Under the pieces are notes generated by a model. It was not told the origin of the DNA, did no database searches, and saw nothing but the letters and a program-made list of their open reading frames with translations. Below, one piece after another: positions 1-10,725 of a stretch of DNA of 64,000 bases (the first letter of the stretch is position 1; every line of letters starts with the position of its first letter). Source of the DNA: Yponomeuta sedellus (taxonomy: Eukaryota; Arthropoda; Insecta; Lepidoptera; Yponomeutidae); NCBI GenBank assembly GCA_934045075.1, contig OW203737.1, positions 454,001 to 518,000 on the forward strand, read 5' to 3'. Position numbers and translations under genes: made by a program.

Positions 1-169
1 CGGCACTTTTACAGGTGCCGTGGTCTCGGATGGTTGTCCGAAAATTGTAAAAAATACAATAAGCGAGTGAAATCCGTGTAAAAACAGTTTTAATTATGTC
101 TAGAACTCGTGTTAATCTTAGAAAATACTAAATTTCTCACGTATTCATCTGCCTACGAAAGCGGAATTG

Positions 170-330
170 TTACTTAGGTCGGCCATATAGATAATGATGT
201 GTAATGGACGTACACCGAGTCTGAGGACGTCCTACACTACGTTTACCGATCCGCGGTCTCCACTCAAGAACTCTTCTACCCCATCGGTTATCGGATGTCT
301 GATACGTGACAGTGATATTGAGCCACTTAA
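170..330 (-). mobile_element. LINE ORF C-terminal fragment
   Basis: On the minus strand this encodes the signature RWGRRVLEWRPRIGKRSVGR, the C-terminal tail of the reverse-transcriptase ORF of a non-LTR retrotransposon family seen repeatedly in this window (also near 5400, 21400 and 31400). The rest of the ORF is absent and the frame is lost downstream, so it is a dead fragment. The assignment to RTE-like elements is from memory. Confidence 0.6.
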
Positions 331-615
331 TTGTCGGACAAACTCCAGACTCTTCGTTTTTGCACACAAAGTACCGAGAAAATATACATATTCAAGGCGA
401 TTCAGGGTTGGTCTGACCTTTTCATATGTACCTACTATACTCAAGGCTATAACCATATCGCTCGTAATTTAAAAACTAAACTACGTTTATACGGGTATGG
501 CTTCTTGAGAAACTAGGTACCCTAACCTATCTGTCTGATGGATCATCATCAGCCTCATCATCATCAGATATTGATATTATTTGATGATACTATTTCGTAA
601 CTACATTATAAATAA

Positions 616-1134
616 TAGGAGTTAAAGTATGAAATTGCCGTTTTATTGCAATAGGTTCTTTGAATTGACATAGAATCTTCATGGTTTGAGGTTTTCGAAT
701 GAAACTTTTTTCAAATGGTTTCTATGATGTTCTTTTTTTAAAAAATGTTAAACATTTGAATATCGACTTTCAATTGTTTTTGTTATTCAATTTAGACAAT
801 TCCATCACGAAAGCGTTTAAACCAAAATCGCACGGTGCGTTCATTAGTAGACCCCTCTCCGAACGCAGCATTGATATTGCGGGCTGTTTCTGCCGCGTTA
901 GTTCCGCGTCGGAACTCGTATTCAAAAATCACTCGAATTTTCGCAGTATCTTGTCTAAATTGAATAACAAAAACAATTGAAAGTCGATATTCAAAAGTTT
1001 CACATTTTTTAAAAAAAGAACATCATAGAAACCATTTGAAAAAAGTTTCATTCGAAAACCTCAAACCATGAAGATTCTATGTCAATTCAAAGAACCTATT
1101 GCAATAAAACGGCAATTTCATACTTTAACCCCTA
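616..1134. repeat. Foldback element with 184-bp inverted arms
   Basis: Positions 616-799 and 951-1134 are near-perfect reverse complements of equal length, separated by a 151-bp spacer that is richer in GC than the arms. The outer ends read TAGGAGTTAAAG and CTTTAACCCCTA. No transposase is encoded. A 93-codon open frame runs through one arm and the spacer but is a by-product of the palindrome. It is most simply a non-autonomous foldback or MITE-type DNA element. Confidence 0.85.
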
Positions 1135-1324
1135 ATATATACATTATCTATAATTATCTTATTAGCTGTATTATATATAGCATTTATCTATATCTATATG
1201 ATGTTTTATCTGTTAATGCGTATACGGTTCTGTAACACTGGCTGTTGTTACCTAAACATAATCGATATTGGAATCTGGTCAATTCAGCTTCAGCTTGCCA
1301 AGAGAAGTGTTCAGGCACAGTATG

Positions 1325-1400
1325 TACAGTCTGTTAGCTTTTAGAATATGCCTCGGCTACTATCGGATATATTCGTGTAAGAGAAACATCGTAACAAATA
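1325..1400 (+). repeat. Solo arm of MITE family H
   Basis: The stretch containing GTTAGCTTTTAGAATATGCC and CTCGGCTACTATCGG matches, in reverse complement, the right arm of the inverted-repeat element at about 33654-33880. Only one arm is recognisable here, so this is a truncated copy. Confidence 0.5.
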
Positions 1401-1606
1401 TGGCACTTAACTTTACATAACTATTCAAAATAGTGAAGAAAAGTTGTATACAGCACAGGAATACTCGTAGTACATTACACAACTAGGGTGGTAATACAAA
1501 GAAAGGCCGAGATCGCAGAAGTTTGCGGCCCAAGCTGCAAGCGAGGGACGTAAATATGCGATCGAGAGCTTTCTTTATTACCTCCCGTGTTGTGTATATC
1601 TTTTTA

Positions 1607-1690
1607 TGTCTACACTTGGCCAGAAAGCGGCTTTTTCCGTACGCGCAGCGTGCGGAAAAAGCCACTTTATTGCCAGGTGTGGCATAAATA
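1607..1690. repeat. Imperfect hairpin
   Basis: 1624-1644 and 1648-1668 pair with two mismatches around a 3-nt loop (core GGCTTTTTCCG / CGGAAAAAGCC), and weaker pairing extends outward through ACACTTGGC / GCCAGGTGT. It is probably a tiny MITE-like palindrome. A structured RNA cannot be excluded. Confidence 0.5.
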
Positions 1691-2514
1691 GTATTACACT
1701 CGTGTAATTTCCCATACGAACTGATCGATTTAACCGGTTAACTGGAGTTAAATAAGCTAACCCGGGCTGACGCAAGTGGGCCTAAAGCTACTTAAGTCAG
1801 CCACGCTTTTTCGTCCTGGTGCCATCTACCCGTCTGTGTGTCAATTAAAAACGTGTTATTTGCATATCGTTACGCTGACGCCTTCTCATGACCGAATGTT
1901 TGTTTTGGAGCATTTCCCGACTGTTATTGGTTTCATTTTGGTGGCACAGTTCAGTTGTTTGCTCTCTCTACGACCAGAGAATGCTGGAATGTCGTTACTA
2001 CGCGTGGGCGTTATATTAGCACGGACATTGTTAAATAAACTGGCCTGCAAAAGTAATTACTAAATTTTTAACATTTGTTTTCTCTGAATTATAGAACTTA
2101 GACATGGAAAATAAAAAAAAACGTTTTCGTCAGAGTCCTTTTTATTTCAAAAGTATTCTGTATACTAAGTATACTACTTAAAAAGTTCTTGCAATTTTTA
2201 AAGTATGATTCTTAGTTTTGCATGCATAAGAATATTTTCAATCTGTGACAACCGAATACTTAAAATAGTGGCAACGTAGGGGTCAATCTCCTCAAAGTAA
2301 GCCAGTTGCCAAGCTGGTCTAAATTTAAAAACCTATTTTATTTTTATTTTAAACCTATTTTGGTCTAAATTGGCAAACCAATTCAGATGTGCCCTTACCG
2401 CCGATTCATTAAGCACATTGATAATAAAATGTTTATATTACTTTATTGCAAACCATTAATATAAAATATTATTACATAACATTGTTACAAATTATACTAT
2501 TTTTATTTTTATAC
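1691..2514. other. Unannotated AT-rich stretch
   Basis: No gene, recognisable element or strong inverted repeat was found. The open frame at 1776-2063 shows no familiar domain. It probably lies within the upstream Vsx intron. Confidence 0.4.
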
Positions 2515-2620
2515 ACTAACCCGTGCTAAGGACAGCGGCCTCTGGCACGGATAAACAGAGCTCGCGGGTTCGAATCCCGGCATGGGTGGAATTTTAAGCC
2601 TCTAAATAGGTTTTTAAATA
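2515..2620 (+). mobile_element. tRNA-derived SINE, family B
   Basis: It contains the tRNA-like B-box segment GGTTCGAATCCCGG followed by the family-specific tail GCCTCTAAATAGG. The same combination recurs at 19103-19245, 35849-35900 and 52183-52320. The tRNA A-box half is degraded in this copy, so it is not a functional tRNA gene. Confidence 0.7.
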
Positions 2621-3509
2621 GTTACAAATTGTTCTTCGTTACCCTGACCTTTACAACTATACTATAAAACCATTTATTCATTAATTAATAAGAAACATTA
2701 CACAAACTTAAAATTCGCATAAAACTTTGTCATAAAAACTAGCACAATAAACAATAAAAAAAACTAAACTAAATTAATGATTAATACACACCCGACCCAA
2801 AAGTTCCCATGACGCTAGCAGCATTACTTCGTTGCACTGCCAGGGAGATCCTTTGCATCAGGTATGCCCCGGAACGATCGTCACACCCCCGACTTCTCAG
2901 GCGCCGACCGATCTCAACTATTGGCAGCAGATGGCTATTTCAGATCTCATACGTGCCTTGTAGATGGCGATTTACAGCAGAAATACTACGATCAAATAAG
3001 GGACGCTTCAGCAAAGAGTTAAGAAAACTCCATCAACCCGGACTTGACGAGACCCGTGCCCCAGCAATAGGGACATAAAAGGGTTGATATCGAAGTATGA
3101 GGACAAAAAAGCCTAATATCTGCATATCGTTAAAACGTCTCACGAACCACACACAAGAGTGGTGTTTACATCACGCGCACAGACCGTTATCTCAAGTGGC
3201 GTCACTGGACGGCAATCGTCTTCGCACTCAATGCCGTAATGGTTTTTATGGCACCTGCGATAAGAACTACAATAGCGTGGAACTGCTGTTGACTGTACCC
3301 AGGTACTTGCTCGATAATGGCGACCGACAATCGGGACAATCGGCAGCTCGTTACTGTGGGCGTGTGTGTAATTAGAGTTACACGTCAATCACCGGTACAA
3401 ATTACATCGGACCTCGGTATTATGCGGAGCTGGGCGCAGGGTGGGACACGATCAGAAGGTTTGCTTCATTAATACCGATTGGACGCCTACGCTCATGCAC
3501 GTTAGGATA
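2621..3509. other. Unassigned repeat-like stretch
   Basis: Moderately GC-rich sequence from about 2790 to 3430, with open frames at 2809-3078, 3097-3375 and (minus) 3140-3388 that do not resemble any protein I recognise. A 5S-SINE fragment lies at 3035-3095. The remainder may be an old transposon, but no diagnostic motif was seen. Confidence 0.35.
3035..3095 (+). mobile_element. 5S-derived SINE fragment, 3' end
   Basis: It contains ACCCGTGCCCCAGCAATAGG and GGGTTGATATCG, the sense-strand 3' end of the 5S-rRNA-derived SINE family described at 6395-6765. Confidence 0.55.
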
Positions 3510-3700
3510 TCTAGAAAGAAAAACATTTATTATAGAAACAGTGCACACGCCACAGTAACCAATTTAAAAATATTACTAAACATAACATTCACAAAAAGAA
3601 CGAAAGGTCACGGCGTGTCAGTGCTGCTATAAATGGCAACTGACTCAGCAGTATGCTGATGGACAAGCCTTCAGCGCTAATTTTCAGTCAGTGCCAGGTG
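3510..3700 (-). mobile_element. Possible LINE 3' end
   Basis: The segments ACATTTATTATAGAAACAG and CAACTGACTCAGCAGTATGC resemble the 3' untranslated part of the minus-strand LINE at 45886-47375 (around 45910 and 46085). No coding part remains. Confidence 0.35.
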
Positions 3701-4180
3701 CTACCCCACGAGCGTCACAGACTGCGGTGCAGTATAATCATGAGCCATAACAATACTAAAGAATTAATAATACCGTATAGAGTAGAATACTTATATGTTA
3801 TATAGTATAATACCCTATGAATAGAAAACGTATTATAAATACAGAATGAAAAAGATACTTAAATACTTTGACTACGTGATAGTACAGTAAGCTACAATAC
3901 AAATTAATTATTGTAATAAGTGTTTTTTTTTTAAATTAAACATATCTAATGGTGCTTAGCTTAATTATGATTATACAACGTAATATAATGCGTTTATGGG
4001 GCACCGTGGAGTAACACTTTCACACCCGTAACACTTAAGGCTGTAACGCTTGGAATAAATGTGGAGTTACTTTGTTAGTTTCTTCTCCATATAATATATT
4101 AACAACTATCACAAAAGATTCACCTTCTCTTTCTCTCTTCTTCTCTTTTTCTCTCTAAGCATTAATGGAGGTTGGCCGTC
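3701..4180. other. AT-rich stretch, nothing found
   Basis: Low-complexity AT-rich DNA, ending in a pyrimidine-rich run of TCTCTT-like repeats at about 4120-4160. Confidence 0.4.
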
Positions 4181-4525
4181 AGCTCTCTAAATTCTTCTTT
4201 ATTAGTTGCCAAGCGAAATAGGTCTTCACCGGTGTCACTTTCATCTTGGGTAAAAAATATGACAGAAATAATGAAGTCTCCAACTAAATCGACCATATTT
4301 TACGCTTTGATCCAATTACATTACATTCACGCCTGAAACGTGTAAAGGTAGGCAGCGACCAGGGTTTGCCACTCGCAATATTCCTGACAGACCTCTTTCG
4401 CTTCATCGACAATCATTATTCGTTGCATGCATCCACGGGTGCTCCTAGGTAAAACATCCCCAAGTACGTCGACCATGAATCGACATTCAAGATTTAAAGA
4501 GTGGGATCGGAAGAGTAGGGCCATC
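4181..4525 (-). mobile_element. RTE-like LINE C-terminal fragment
   Basis: The minus frame ending near 4327 carries RGCMQRIMIVDEAKEVCQ, clearly related to RASMQRLMNVDEAKVICQ in the longer copy at 52996-53540. It is the last stretch of a non-LTR retrotransposon ORF, diverged and truncated. A second LINE-tail motif (GGAGGTTGGCCGTCAG) lies at 4165-4185. Confidence 0.6.
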
Positions 4526-5379
4526 TGTTTATAAATAACAAATGCAAATCACAACGCAAATGGGGGGTTATTTTACATACGTTATACTGACGCCGCCGCC
4601 TCAAAACTGAATATTTATTTTTGAAGCTTAGTTTCTTTCCAACTTATTCGTTTCATTTTCTCTCTCCGTAACGAGAGAATGCTGAAATGTTGGTTTATAT
4701 TACCGCTGACTAGCCACCAAAGACGGACCTTCTGTTTTGCACCCATTTCGGTCAACGCTGGAGAATTCGCTCGCTGTGGGCCGATTGCCCGAAATCGCTT
4801 ATTCACGGCCGCTAGTTGCCCAGTTGGCGCAGCTGTCGCGGTCATAGCGGGGGAGCAGGCGAGACGCGGAGCGGGGAGCGGAGCGAGAGCACACGAGAGG
4901 CGAAGTAATGAGGAAATGGACGAGTTGCTCAATATCACAACTGCTATAAGAGTGAACGAGAGGTGGAGCGAGGTTCGGCATAGGAGTAAGCGATAAGCAG
5001 AGCGACAGTTAGTGTTTTTTACCATTAATATTTTTAACTTGACCATCACTCCATCATTTGTTCATTATTCATTTACATAATAATTTCGAAACAATTGAAA
5101 AAAGGAACCATAATAGTTTTAGTGATTGTTTTTGAGTAAGAGCGACTTTGGCTTAAGGCGCTGCTTCATAATACGGCCCTTGATTATAGCATAGCCCTTA
5201 GCGATTCCATGTCGCTGAGCGACATTGAATCGGTCATTTAAATCCTACAATCAGTCTCCCGCTTCAACTTCCTAGGTCATAATTGATGCACTGGTTGAAT
5301 TCTCTTGTAAGTAGATCACGGTGAAGAGATGATCACATAGCTCAAAGAAATGACGGCCGTTGGGGCGAAAAAGTTCTGA
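4526..5379. other. Unassigned stretch with a 144-codon open frame
   Basis: The minus frame 5049-4615 is open for 144 codons, but the sequence is dominated by a purine-rich run (GGAGCGGAGCGAGAG-like, 4850-5000) that keeps several frames open at once. No recognised domain. It could be an old transposon or GC-rich non-coding DNA. Confidence 0.3.
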
Positions 5380-5570
5380 AATGACAACCACGGACTGGAC
5401 GTCGCAGCGTGGGTAGGCCCTCCACCAGATGGTCTGACGACCTGGTTACGGTGGCGGGGAGTTGCTGGATGCGGACGGCACAAGACGTGAAGCTCTGAGC
5501 ACTAAAAAGGAGTCCTATGTCCTATATTGGGCATCAAATGGCTGATAATAATGATGATGATGGTGAAGAG
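5380..5570 (+). mobile_element. LINE ORF C-terminal fragment with GAT-rich tail
   Basis: Translation gives SVGRPSTRWSDDLVTVAGSC and then a decayed end, matching the C-terminal signature of the LINE family at 21351-21621. It ends in GATAATAATGATGATGATGG, a simple-repeat tail as expected for RTE-like LINEs. Confidence 0.65.
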
Positions 5571-5579
5571 ATGACCATA

Positions 5580-5780
5580 AAGTAGTGCAATATACGCTCG
5601 TCTCTAGTGGTTTGGCCCACAGCGCGCCCAATATTATTGTAACCGCGTAGTTTCCGGCGAGCCACTGTTTATTTGGCCGCGCCCTGTCACTCGCTCGTTA
5701 GCGCTCCCTCATCGCCGTATCTATCGCCGATCAGACTTTAACTATGTGAGTTGCGCGATCGACAGCTGACCATTGGGTAA
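5580..5780. promoter_or_regulatory. Candidate non-coding regulatory patch
   Basis: A locally GC-rich stretch that resembles none of the repeat families in the window, with homeodomain-like cores such as GGGTAATTGGATTA near 5775. It lies in the presumed Vsx upstream intron. The regulatory role is inference from composition and context only. Confidence 0.2.
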
Positions 5781-6009
5781 TTGGATTATTATTGTGTCTA
5801 CCGTACACACTCAATGCCAACCAATGAATTAGGCTGTCGAGTTAATGAGCCCTCAAACAACCTCAATTTGGTGCAGATTGAGCGTGTAAATAGGACCACA
5901 AAAACTGACGCAGCGTTATACGAAGATTACTGTTTGGTTGCCGTTAGTAACAGTCTCTCGAGCAAGATCGAGCAACCAAAGTCACAGTTTGTAGATTAGT
6001 AATGGGGTG

Positions 6010-6300
6010 ATACTTCTTAGTGATTCGCGATACTCAAACATAGTTATATATTAAACGGGTCTAATCGGCCTAATCAATTCAGAACAAGAAAGTTATCGAC
6101 ATAGCTCAGAGAATCAGAGAAGTGGCGAGTACAGTCAATTATTGTGGGTACAATAATTGACTGTACTCGCCACTTCATTCTACCCAACCACGGCAACTGT
6201 AATGCTGCCGAGATGTCGGAAAATAAGGTGATTTCGTTTTGCCTAATAAATAATCGAGATTAGACCCGTTACATACATAACTATAGGTTTATAGGTTTGT
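6010..6300. mobile_element. MITE family G copy with a captured LINE piece
   Basis: The left end TATATTAAACGGGTCTAATC and right end ATTAGACCCGTTA form inverted termini, shared with 19760-19890 and with the left end at 21287. Inside, 6077-6118 repeats the start of the LINE insertion seen at 21351, and a 27-bp perfect palindrome follows. Confidence 0.7.
6119..6176. repeat. Perfect 27-bp-arm palindrome
   Basis: 6119-6145 and 6150-6176 are exact reverse complements with a 4-nt loop (GGGT). The core reads GTGGCGAGTACAGTCAATTA. It sits inside the G-family element, exactly where the LINE-derived part stops. Confidence 0.9.
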
Positions 6301-6394
6301 TAACACTTAGACATTGACTTTGTTTTCTTTTATCATTATTTATAAAAAAACACTTACTAAAATCAGATACATTTACATAGAGTAAGAACCCGTT

Positions 6395-6765
6395 CTGCCT
6401 CAGAAGCGCTCGTGGCCTAGTCGAACCGAGTGATTGAAATCAGTCACTTGAGTTAAGCAACAGCAGGCGCGGTCAGGTGCAGAATAGGTGACCGTCCCGT
6501 GACTACCTAGTGGCATTTTTCGAGCGCTTCCTTGCTTCGCTAGGCACGCTAAGCCGTTGGTGCTGGCTGTAACGTAATGGCAGTCGTTAAGCCATGTCAG
6601 GGGCCTTATAGGCGGCTTCCTTACTTCTGACAGTAAGAACCGCCATTGTCTTACAATCCTCCGCCAACCCAGACTTGGCCCCCGTGGTGGAGTACGGCCT
6701 AACCTTTCTGCGATGCAGAAAGAGACCCGAGACCTAGCAATGGGTTCATACAAGGGTTGATATCG
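6395..6765 (+). mobile_element. 5S-rRNA-derived SINE (family A), near full length
   Basis: Sense strand is plus. The 5' part (about 6440-6510) reads GAGTTAAGCAACAGCAGG, then GCGCGGTCAGGTGCAG, then AGGTGACCGTCCCGTGA. This follows the 5S rRNA order AGTTAAGCAAC, GGGCGCGGTCAG, GGATGGGTGACC, which is the internal RNA polymerase III promoter region of 5S genes. The remaining 250 bp is a family-specific body ending in CCCGTGCCCCAGCAGTGGG-like sequence and GGGTTGATATCG. Such SINEs are moved by a partner LINE and encode no protein. Here the terminal segment is slightly shortened (AGCAATGGG). Confidence 0.8.
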
Positions 6766-7039
6766 AAGACACCTGAGTGTCTAAAGTGTCCTGTCTCGTA
6801 AATCCTTACATTACTGAGATATGTACTATAGACGGCACAACAACCGGATATACCTAATTTTCCTACTGAGGACAATTTCGCAACAAAAATGTAGACACAT
6901 AGAATATTATTTATTGTACACAGAAATTACAGAAATTAAATAAAATTAGAGTACAACTGGCGGCCTTATTACTTAAACCAATTTCATCCAGGCAATGGTG
7001 CATTTTATGTAATAAGTAAAAGTGGCTCAGCTGTTGAAA
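6766..7039. other. AT-rich stretch, nothing found
   Basis: No recognisable gene or repeat family. Confidence 0.4.
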
Positions 7040-7290
7040 TGTAGAGCACGGCAGGCAGGCAATATAAATAGCTTTTCCCTGACAAAGTGGCGCTTAACGA
7101 GTTGAGAGTGACGTGTCAGTGGCATGGCCGCGAACTAATCGTGCGCCTGATTGAATAATGGCGCCCGCGCCGCGACGGCTTTGTGCCGCCGATTGCCGGC
7201 GAGCTGTGCGCCGCCGCCGCCGCCGTCTGCACCTGACGGGACACGCCCCCGCCCGCCCCCTCCCCCACCTGTCACCTAAACTCCATTCAG
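7040..7290. promoter_or_regulatory. Strong GC-rich single-copy patch
   Basis: In otherwise AT-rich DNA this stretch contains TGGCATGGCCGCGAACTAAT, GCGCCCGCGCCGCGACGG and a run of GCC triplets at about 7208-7228. It contains no long open frame and no match to the window's repeats. Position in the presumed Vsx upstream intron suggests an enhancer or an internal promoter. A 5' exon of an unrecognised transcript cannot be excluded. Confidence 0.3.
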
Positions 7291-7691
7291 AGTATTGAAA
7301 GGCTGAGAAATGAATTCATGCAACGCGTAAATAGGCGGCCTATTCACTTAATTCAATCCTTTCTTTTTAGTTTGGTCGTTTTCAGAGGTGGTGGCTTTGG
7401 TAGGTTCCGAGGTTGTGGGATCTAGGAATAGGTACATCCCGAGATCTTGAGAGTATTTCAAACGCGAAATACTTCATTCTCTGAGTTACATTGTTTCATT
7501 TGGATCTTATTTAGTATTTTTATTTATTAAAAGAACAATTTTAGGTAGATATAGTACTTATAGTTGCAAGTAATAATCTTACATGAATATTATGCAATTG
7601 TACAATCATTTTCTATAAATTTTAAAGTTTTCGAATACACAAAACTCACTTTCGTAACAGTCAAATCCAACAGCATATCAACCACTAAGTA

Positions 7692-7745
7692 CTTAACATA
7701 ACATAACCTCACGCCTGTATCCCAGAGGGGTGGCAGAGACCCCTA
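7692..7745 (-). mobile_element. RTE-like LINE 3' tail fragment
   Basis: CATAACCTCACGCCTGTATC followed by CCAGAGGGGTGGCAGAGAC is the reverse complement of the extreme 3' end of the RTE-like LINE at 52909-53540. Confidence 0.65.
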
Positions 7746-9749
7746 AACATATCCAACTCCTGATATTTCAAAAATTTCATTCAAAGAAAGAAATCAAAGA
7801 TTGTTAAAATAAAAACTTTTATCGACGTGTGTCAGGTTAACTCTGTATACCCTACTTAATATGTTATGCCCTTTTACTTAGCTATAGGAAGAACCCTACC
7901 AGATAGCCCTGTCGACGACCCACGGTAGCGAGTAACGTTAAGGGTACCTGTTAGCGCGACATGTGTTAGAATTCCACTCAAAACGGATTAACCCCTCGAC
8001 AATGACTGCAGTTTTGGTTGACCAGTGTCTCCACAACTTTAGTATCGTTGGATTTAGTATCGTATTATATTTTTCGTACTACTTTACGTACGAGTATGTG
8101 TATTTGTATTCTTTTTCCCCTGTGGTATTATGTAAGTAGTTAATCTAGTTTATGTAATAAATAATTCCCATAGTTTTTCTGGCACTACGCCTTCTACTCT
8201 GCGCATCAACGAGAGTTAGTTGGAAGAAAATAGTGTCTAGTATTAAGCTCGCCTTTGGACAAATTTGTTGTTAGGGCAATAAAGAATTTTCATTCATTCA
8301 GTTTATGGCGCGATTTTATATGAGGTGCAGGCCACAGAGATATGGCGTTATGTGACGATGGGGTGTGGCGCGTTGTATAGAGTTCTCGTCTTTGCCTCGT
8401 CTTATTAGCGTATCAGTTTTAGCAGCAAACCAGCACTGGTCACCTGTGGCATTTTGCTGACCAGCAGATTTTTTATTTTGCGGCGCTTGTTTTCGCACGA
8501 TTATATTACAAATATGTTTGTTTTTCTCCAAAACTTTATTTTAAATTTATTCGTGTTCCAATCGAAATAAGCGTTTTGCACTTTCTTTTACGAATATCTG
8601 TGTGGGCTCCATCGCCCTATGTCCTTTTGCTTTAGTTCATTATGTATGAAAGTGAATTAGTAGGCACGCCGCCTCGTTCTGTGATGTTTTACGTACAATC
8701 TACAATTCTTTATCAAAGTATCACTTCACAAGCAACATTTAGACAACATTTAAACTTTTCTAAGCGCTAAGTACACATTAAATCAAGTAAGTTGATTCAA
8801 TTGCAAAGCAATAACATTTGTCGATATTTCATTTTCCAAACTATTGTTTTAACAATGACATCTATAAATACAAAGATTCATTTGATACGCTTACGCTGGT
8901 AAGTATGAAAAGTTTGAGAATCGTTTGGAAAGTTCAGCAATATTGGAACCCTCACATAATCTCTCTGCACCCCTCACATGCCTTCGACGATAGGCATATT
9001 CATTTGTTTGCTCTTGAATTTTGTAAATGTAATGAATTTATATTAGGTAGGTATTACAAAAAAAAGATAGGGCCCAGTGGAGTGCCTTGAGAGACGCCTA
9101 TGTCCAGCAATGGACTGACGAGATGTATTTATGATGGTATTTGAGGAAGTTATTTTTGGAAATTTAAGCCACATTTGGGTTAGGAAATCATACCTAAAAG
9201 AAAGAAAATAGTTCATTTCTGACATGGTAAATGACATGTCAGAAATGAACAATTTTTTTTAACAATTATTGGTAATCAAAAATCATTGTGAGAAAAATTG
9301 ATTCCTTATGGAGTTTTTATACCTTATAGAAACACCGGTCTGCTGTGTACTTATTTGATAAATGAAATATATTCTCTATATGAAGTTAATTTGCATTAGG
9401 CAGGTTATATATTAGTAAAAGTGATTGGCAGTATACCATGCCTGTTGGGCCCGCACTAGGTAAATCCTGTATCGTGAGCTCCCGTTTTCAACTTTCTAGT
9501 TATAGAAAGGCCCACTGAGGCAGATAGGGTATTGCTCAGATATTAACTGGAAATTAGCTAAATAGGTATCTATTACAAAGTTCTTCTTCCAGAAACATAG
9601 TTCATATCAAGTCTCTCAATTCCACGTTAAACAATTCTAGATCAGGTACAGCTAACAATGGATCCACAAAAAAGTTACACAGATTTCCTTACGCCTTTTT
9701 TCGTCCTGCTGGATAATCATAGGCACACTAATCCAAACAACCCAATTGC
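7746..9749. other. Mostly unannotated intron DNA
   Basis: AT-rich, no gene seen. It holds a LINE 3' tail at 8235-8295 (TAGTATTAAGCTCGCC ... CAATAAAGAATTTT, compare 51645-51710), a small palindrome at 9211-9250, and a short LINE-tail remnant at about 9090-9130 (CCTATGTCCAGCAATGGACT). Confidence 0.45.
9211..9250. repeat. Perfect 16-bp-arm palindrome
   Basis: GTTCATTTCTGACATG (9211-9226) and CATGTCAGAAATGAAC (9235-9250) flank an 8-nt loop. Confidence 0.85.
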
Positions 9750-9865
9750 TCACAATTACCTCGGACAAAGCCGGTCACGCCGCCGCACGCCTGTTCGCGA
9801 CAAATGTAATCTATTAATGAATTAACCCCGAGATTTTCCCCATCGGCCTCCCTCGGGTTTTGGAG
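9750..9865. promoter_or_regulatory. Candidate regulatory patch with paired homeodomain sites
   Basis: GC-rich sequence (GCCGGTCACGCCGCCGCACG) next to TATTAATGAATTAACC, two facing TAAT cores two bases apart, the arrangement favoured by paired-class homeodomain dimers. It is not repeated in the window. Function is inferred. Confidence 0.25.
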
Positions 9866-9984
9866 AACTAAAGAAGGTCCACTAATAATAATGTCACCAA
9901 TATTATAATTGTCAAAGTTGGGCTCTTTAGAGGGTCGATCGAAATGCGACTGTATATTAGGTAAACTAACTTAAAATAACTTAA

Positions 9985-10095
9985 ACTCACACCTGTTCCC
10001 AAAGGAGTCGACAGAGATAAGGGTTTGGCTATTTGCCACAATCCTGGCAAACCTCTTCATTTCATGTAAATTCATAAGTCGCTGCATGCGCGCAC
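9985..10095 (-). mobile_element. RTE-like LINE 3' end, diverged
   Basis: Compared with 52990-53100, the same order of segments is recognisable (CTCACACCTGTTCCCAAAGG, CCACAATCCTGGCA, CATAAGTCGCTGCATGCGCG), but with many substitutions. Confidence 0.55.
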
Positions 10096-10559
10096 TTGCA
10101 CATTGTGTAATGTTGGAAATGTAGCTGACACAGTACATTTCCTACACTACATTTCATTTACATTGACATACATTTCCTTTATTGCTTATAAGATAAATTT
10201 AATTTAATGCCTTGATACTCGTGATTTCAGCAACATAATGGATGACTGTCAGTTGCTGTAGTGAGGTTAGGTGATCTACCATCAAGTTATTTGTATTTGT
10301 GTAGCGGGCCGACACACAACACTCACTATTACTATTTAATTTATGCACACTGTTATTTAGGCATGTATTTATATATCTCCGAAATTATCATGTTGTATGT
10401 TTTTTTGTACATCTACTTCTGTGTAAGCCACTCACACATTCTTAAAGTTTCTGCTGACAGCGCTTACACGCGCGACCTATTAACTTCAACGCTGTTAAAT
10501 TGTATATAATTAATTTTAGTGCATTATAGACCGTCTGACACATCGGTGCATTCTTATTT
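10096..10559. other. AT-rich stretch
   Basis: No gene seen. 10345-10400 resembles 31862-31935 (GGCATGTATTTATAT ... GAAATTATCAT ... ACATCTACTTC), so an old dispersed repeat of unknown type is present. Confidence 0.4.
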
Positions 10560-10725
10560 TGACAAAACCCTCTCTTGCAATCAATCTAAAAGTAATTTGC
10601 ATCACTTGCAGCCCCGAGTACCCACTTTGCAGTTAGGTTTTTACATCGGAATGATATCGCTGTACGCACATGATTATATTAGGTTTTTAAAGATTATCCT
10701 TAGTACGGGTTAGTCATTAAAAATT
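10560..10725 (+). repeat. Dispersed repeat I, linked to SINE B tail
   Basis: CAGCCCCGAGTACCCACTTT, GCAGTTAGGTTTTTACATCG and CCTTAGTACGGGTTAG recur around 19295-19400 and in the tails of SINE B copies (CCTTAGCACGGGTTAGTGC at 52295). It probably represents the non-tRNA body of family B. Confidence 0.45.

Noticed and set aside
699..980. 93-codon open frame
   Set aside because: It lies within the arm and spacer of the 616-1134 foldback, and the palindrome explains it. No domain.
3097..3375. 92-codon open frame
   Set aside because: Overlapped by an open frame on the other strand, with no recognisable protein features.
4615..5049. 144-codon minus-strand open frame
   Set aside because: The region is purine-rich on one strand and several overlapping frames are open. 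No recognisable domain or codon signature.
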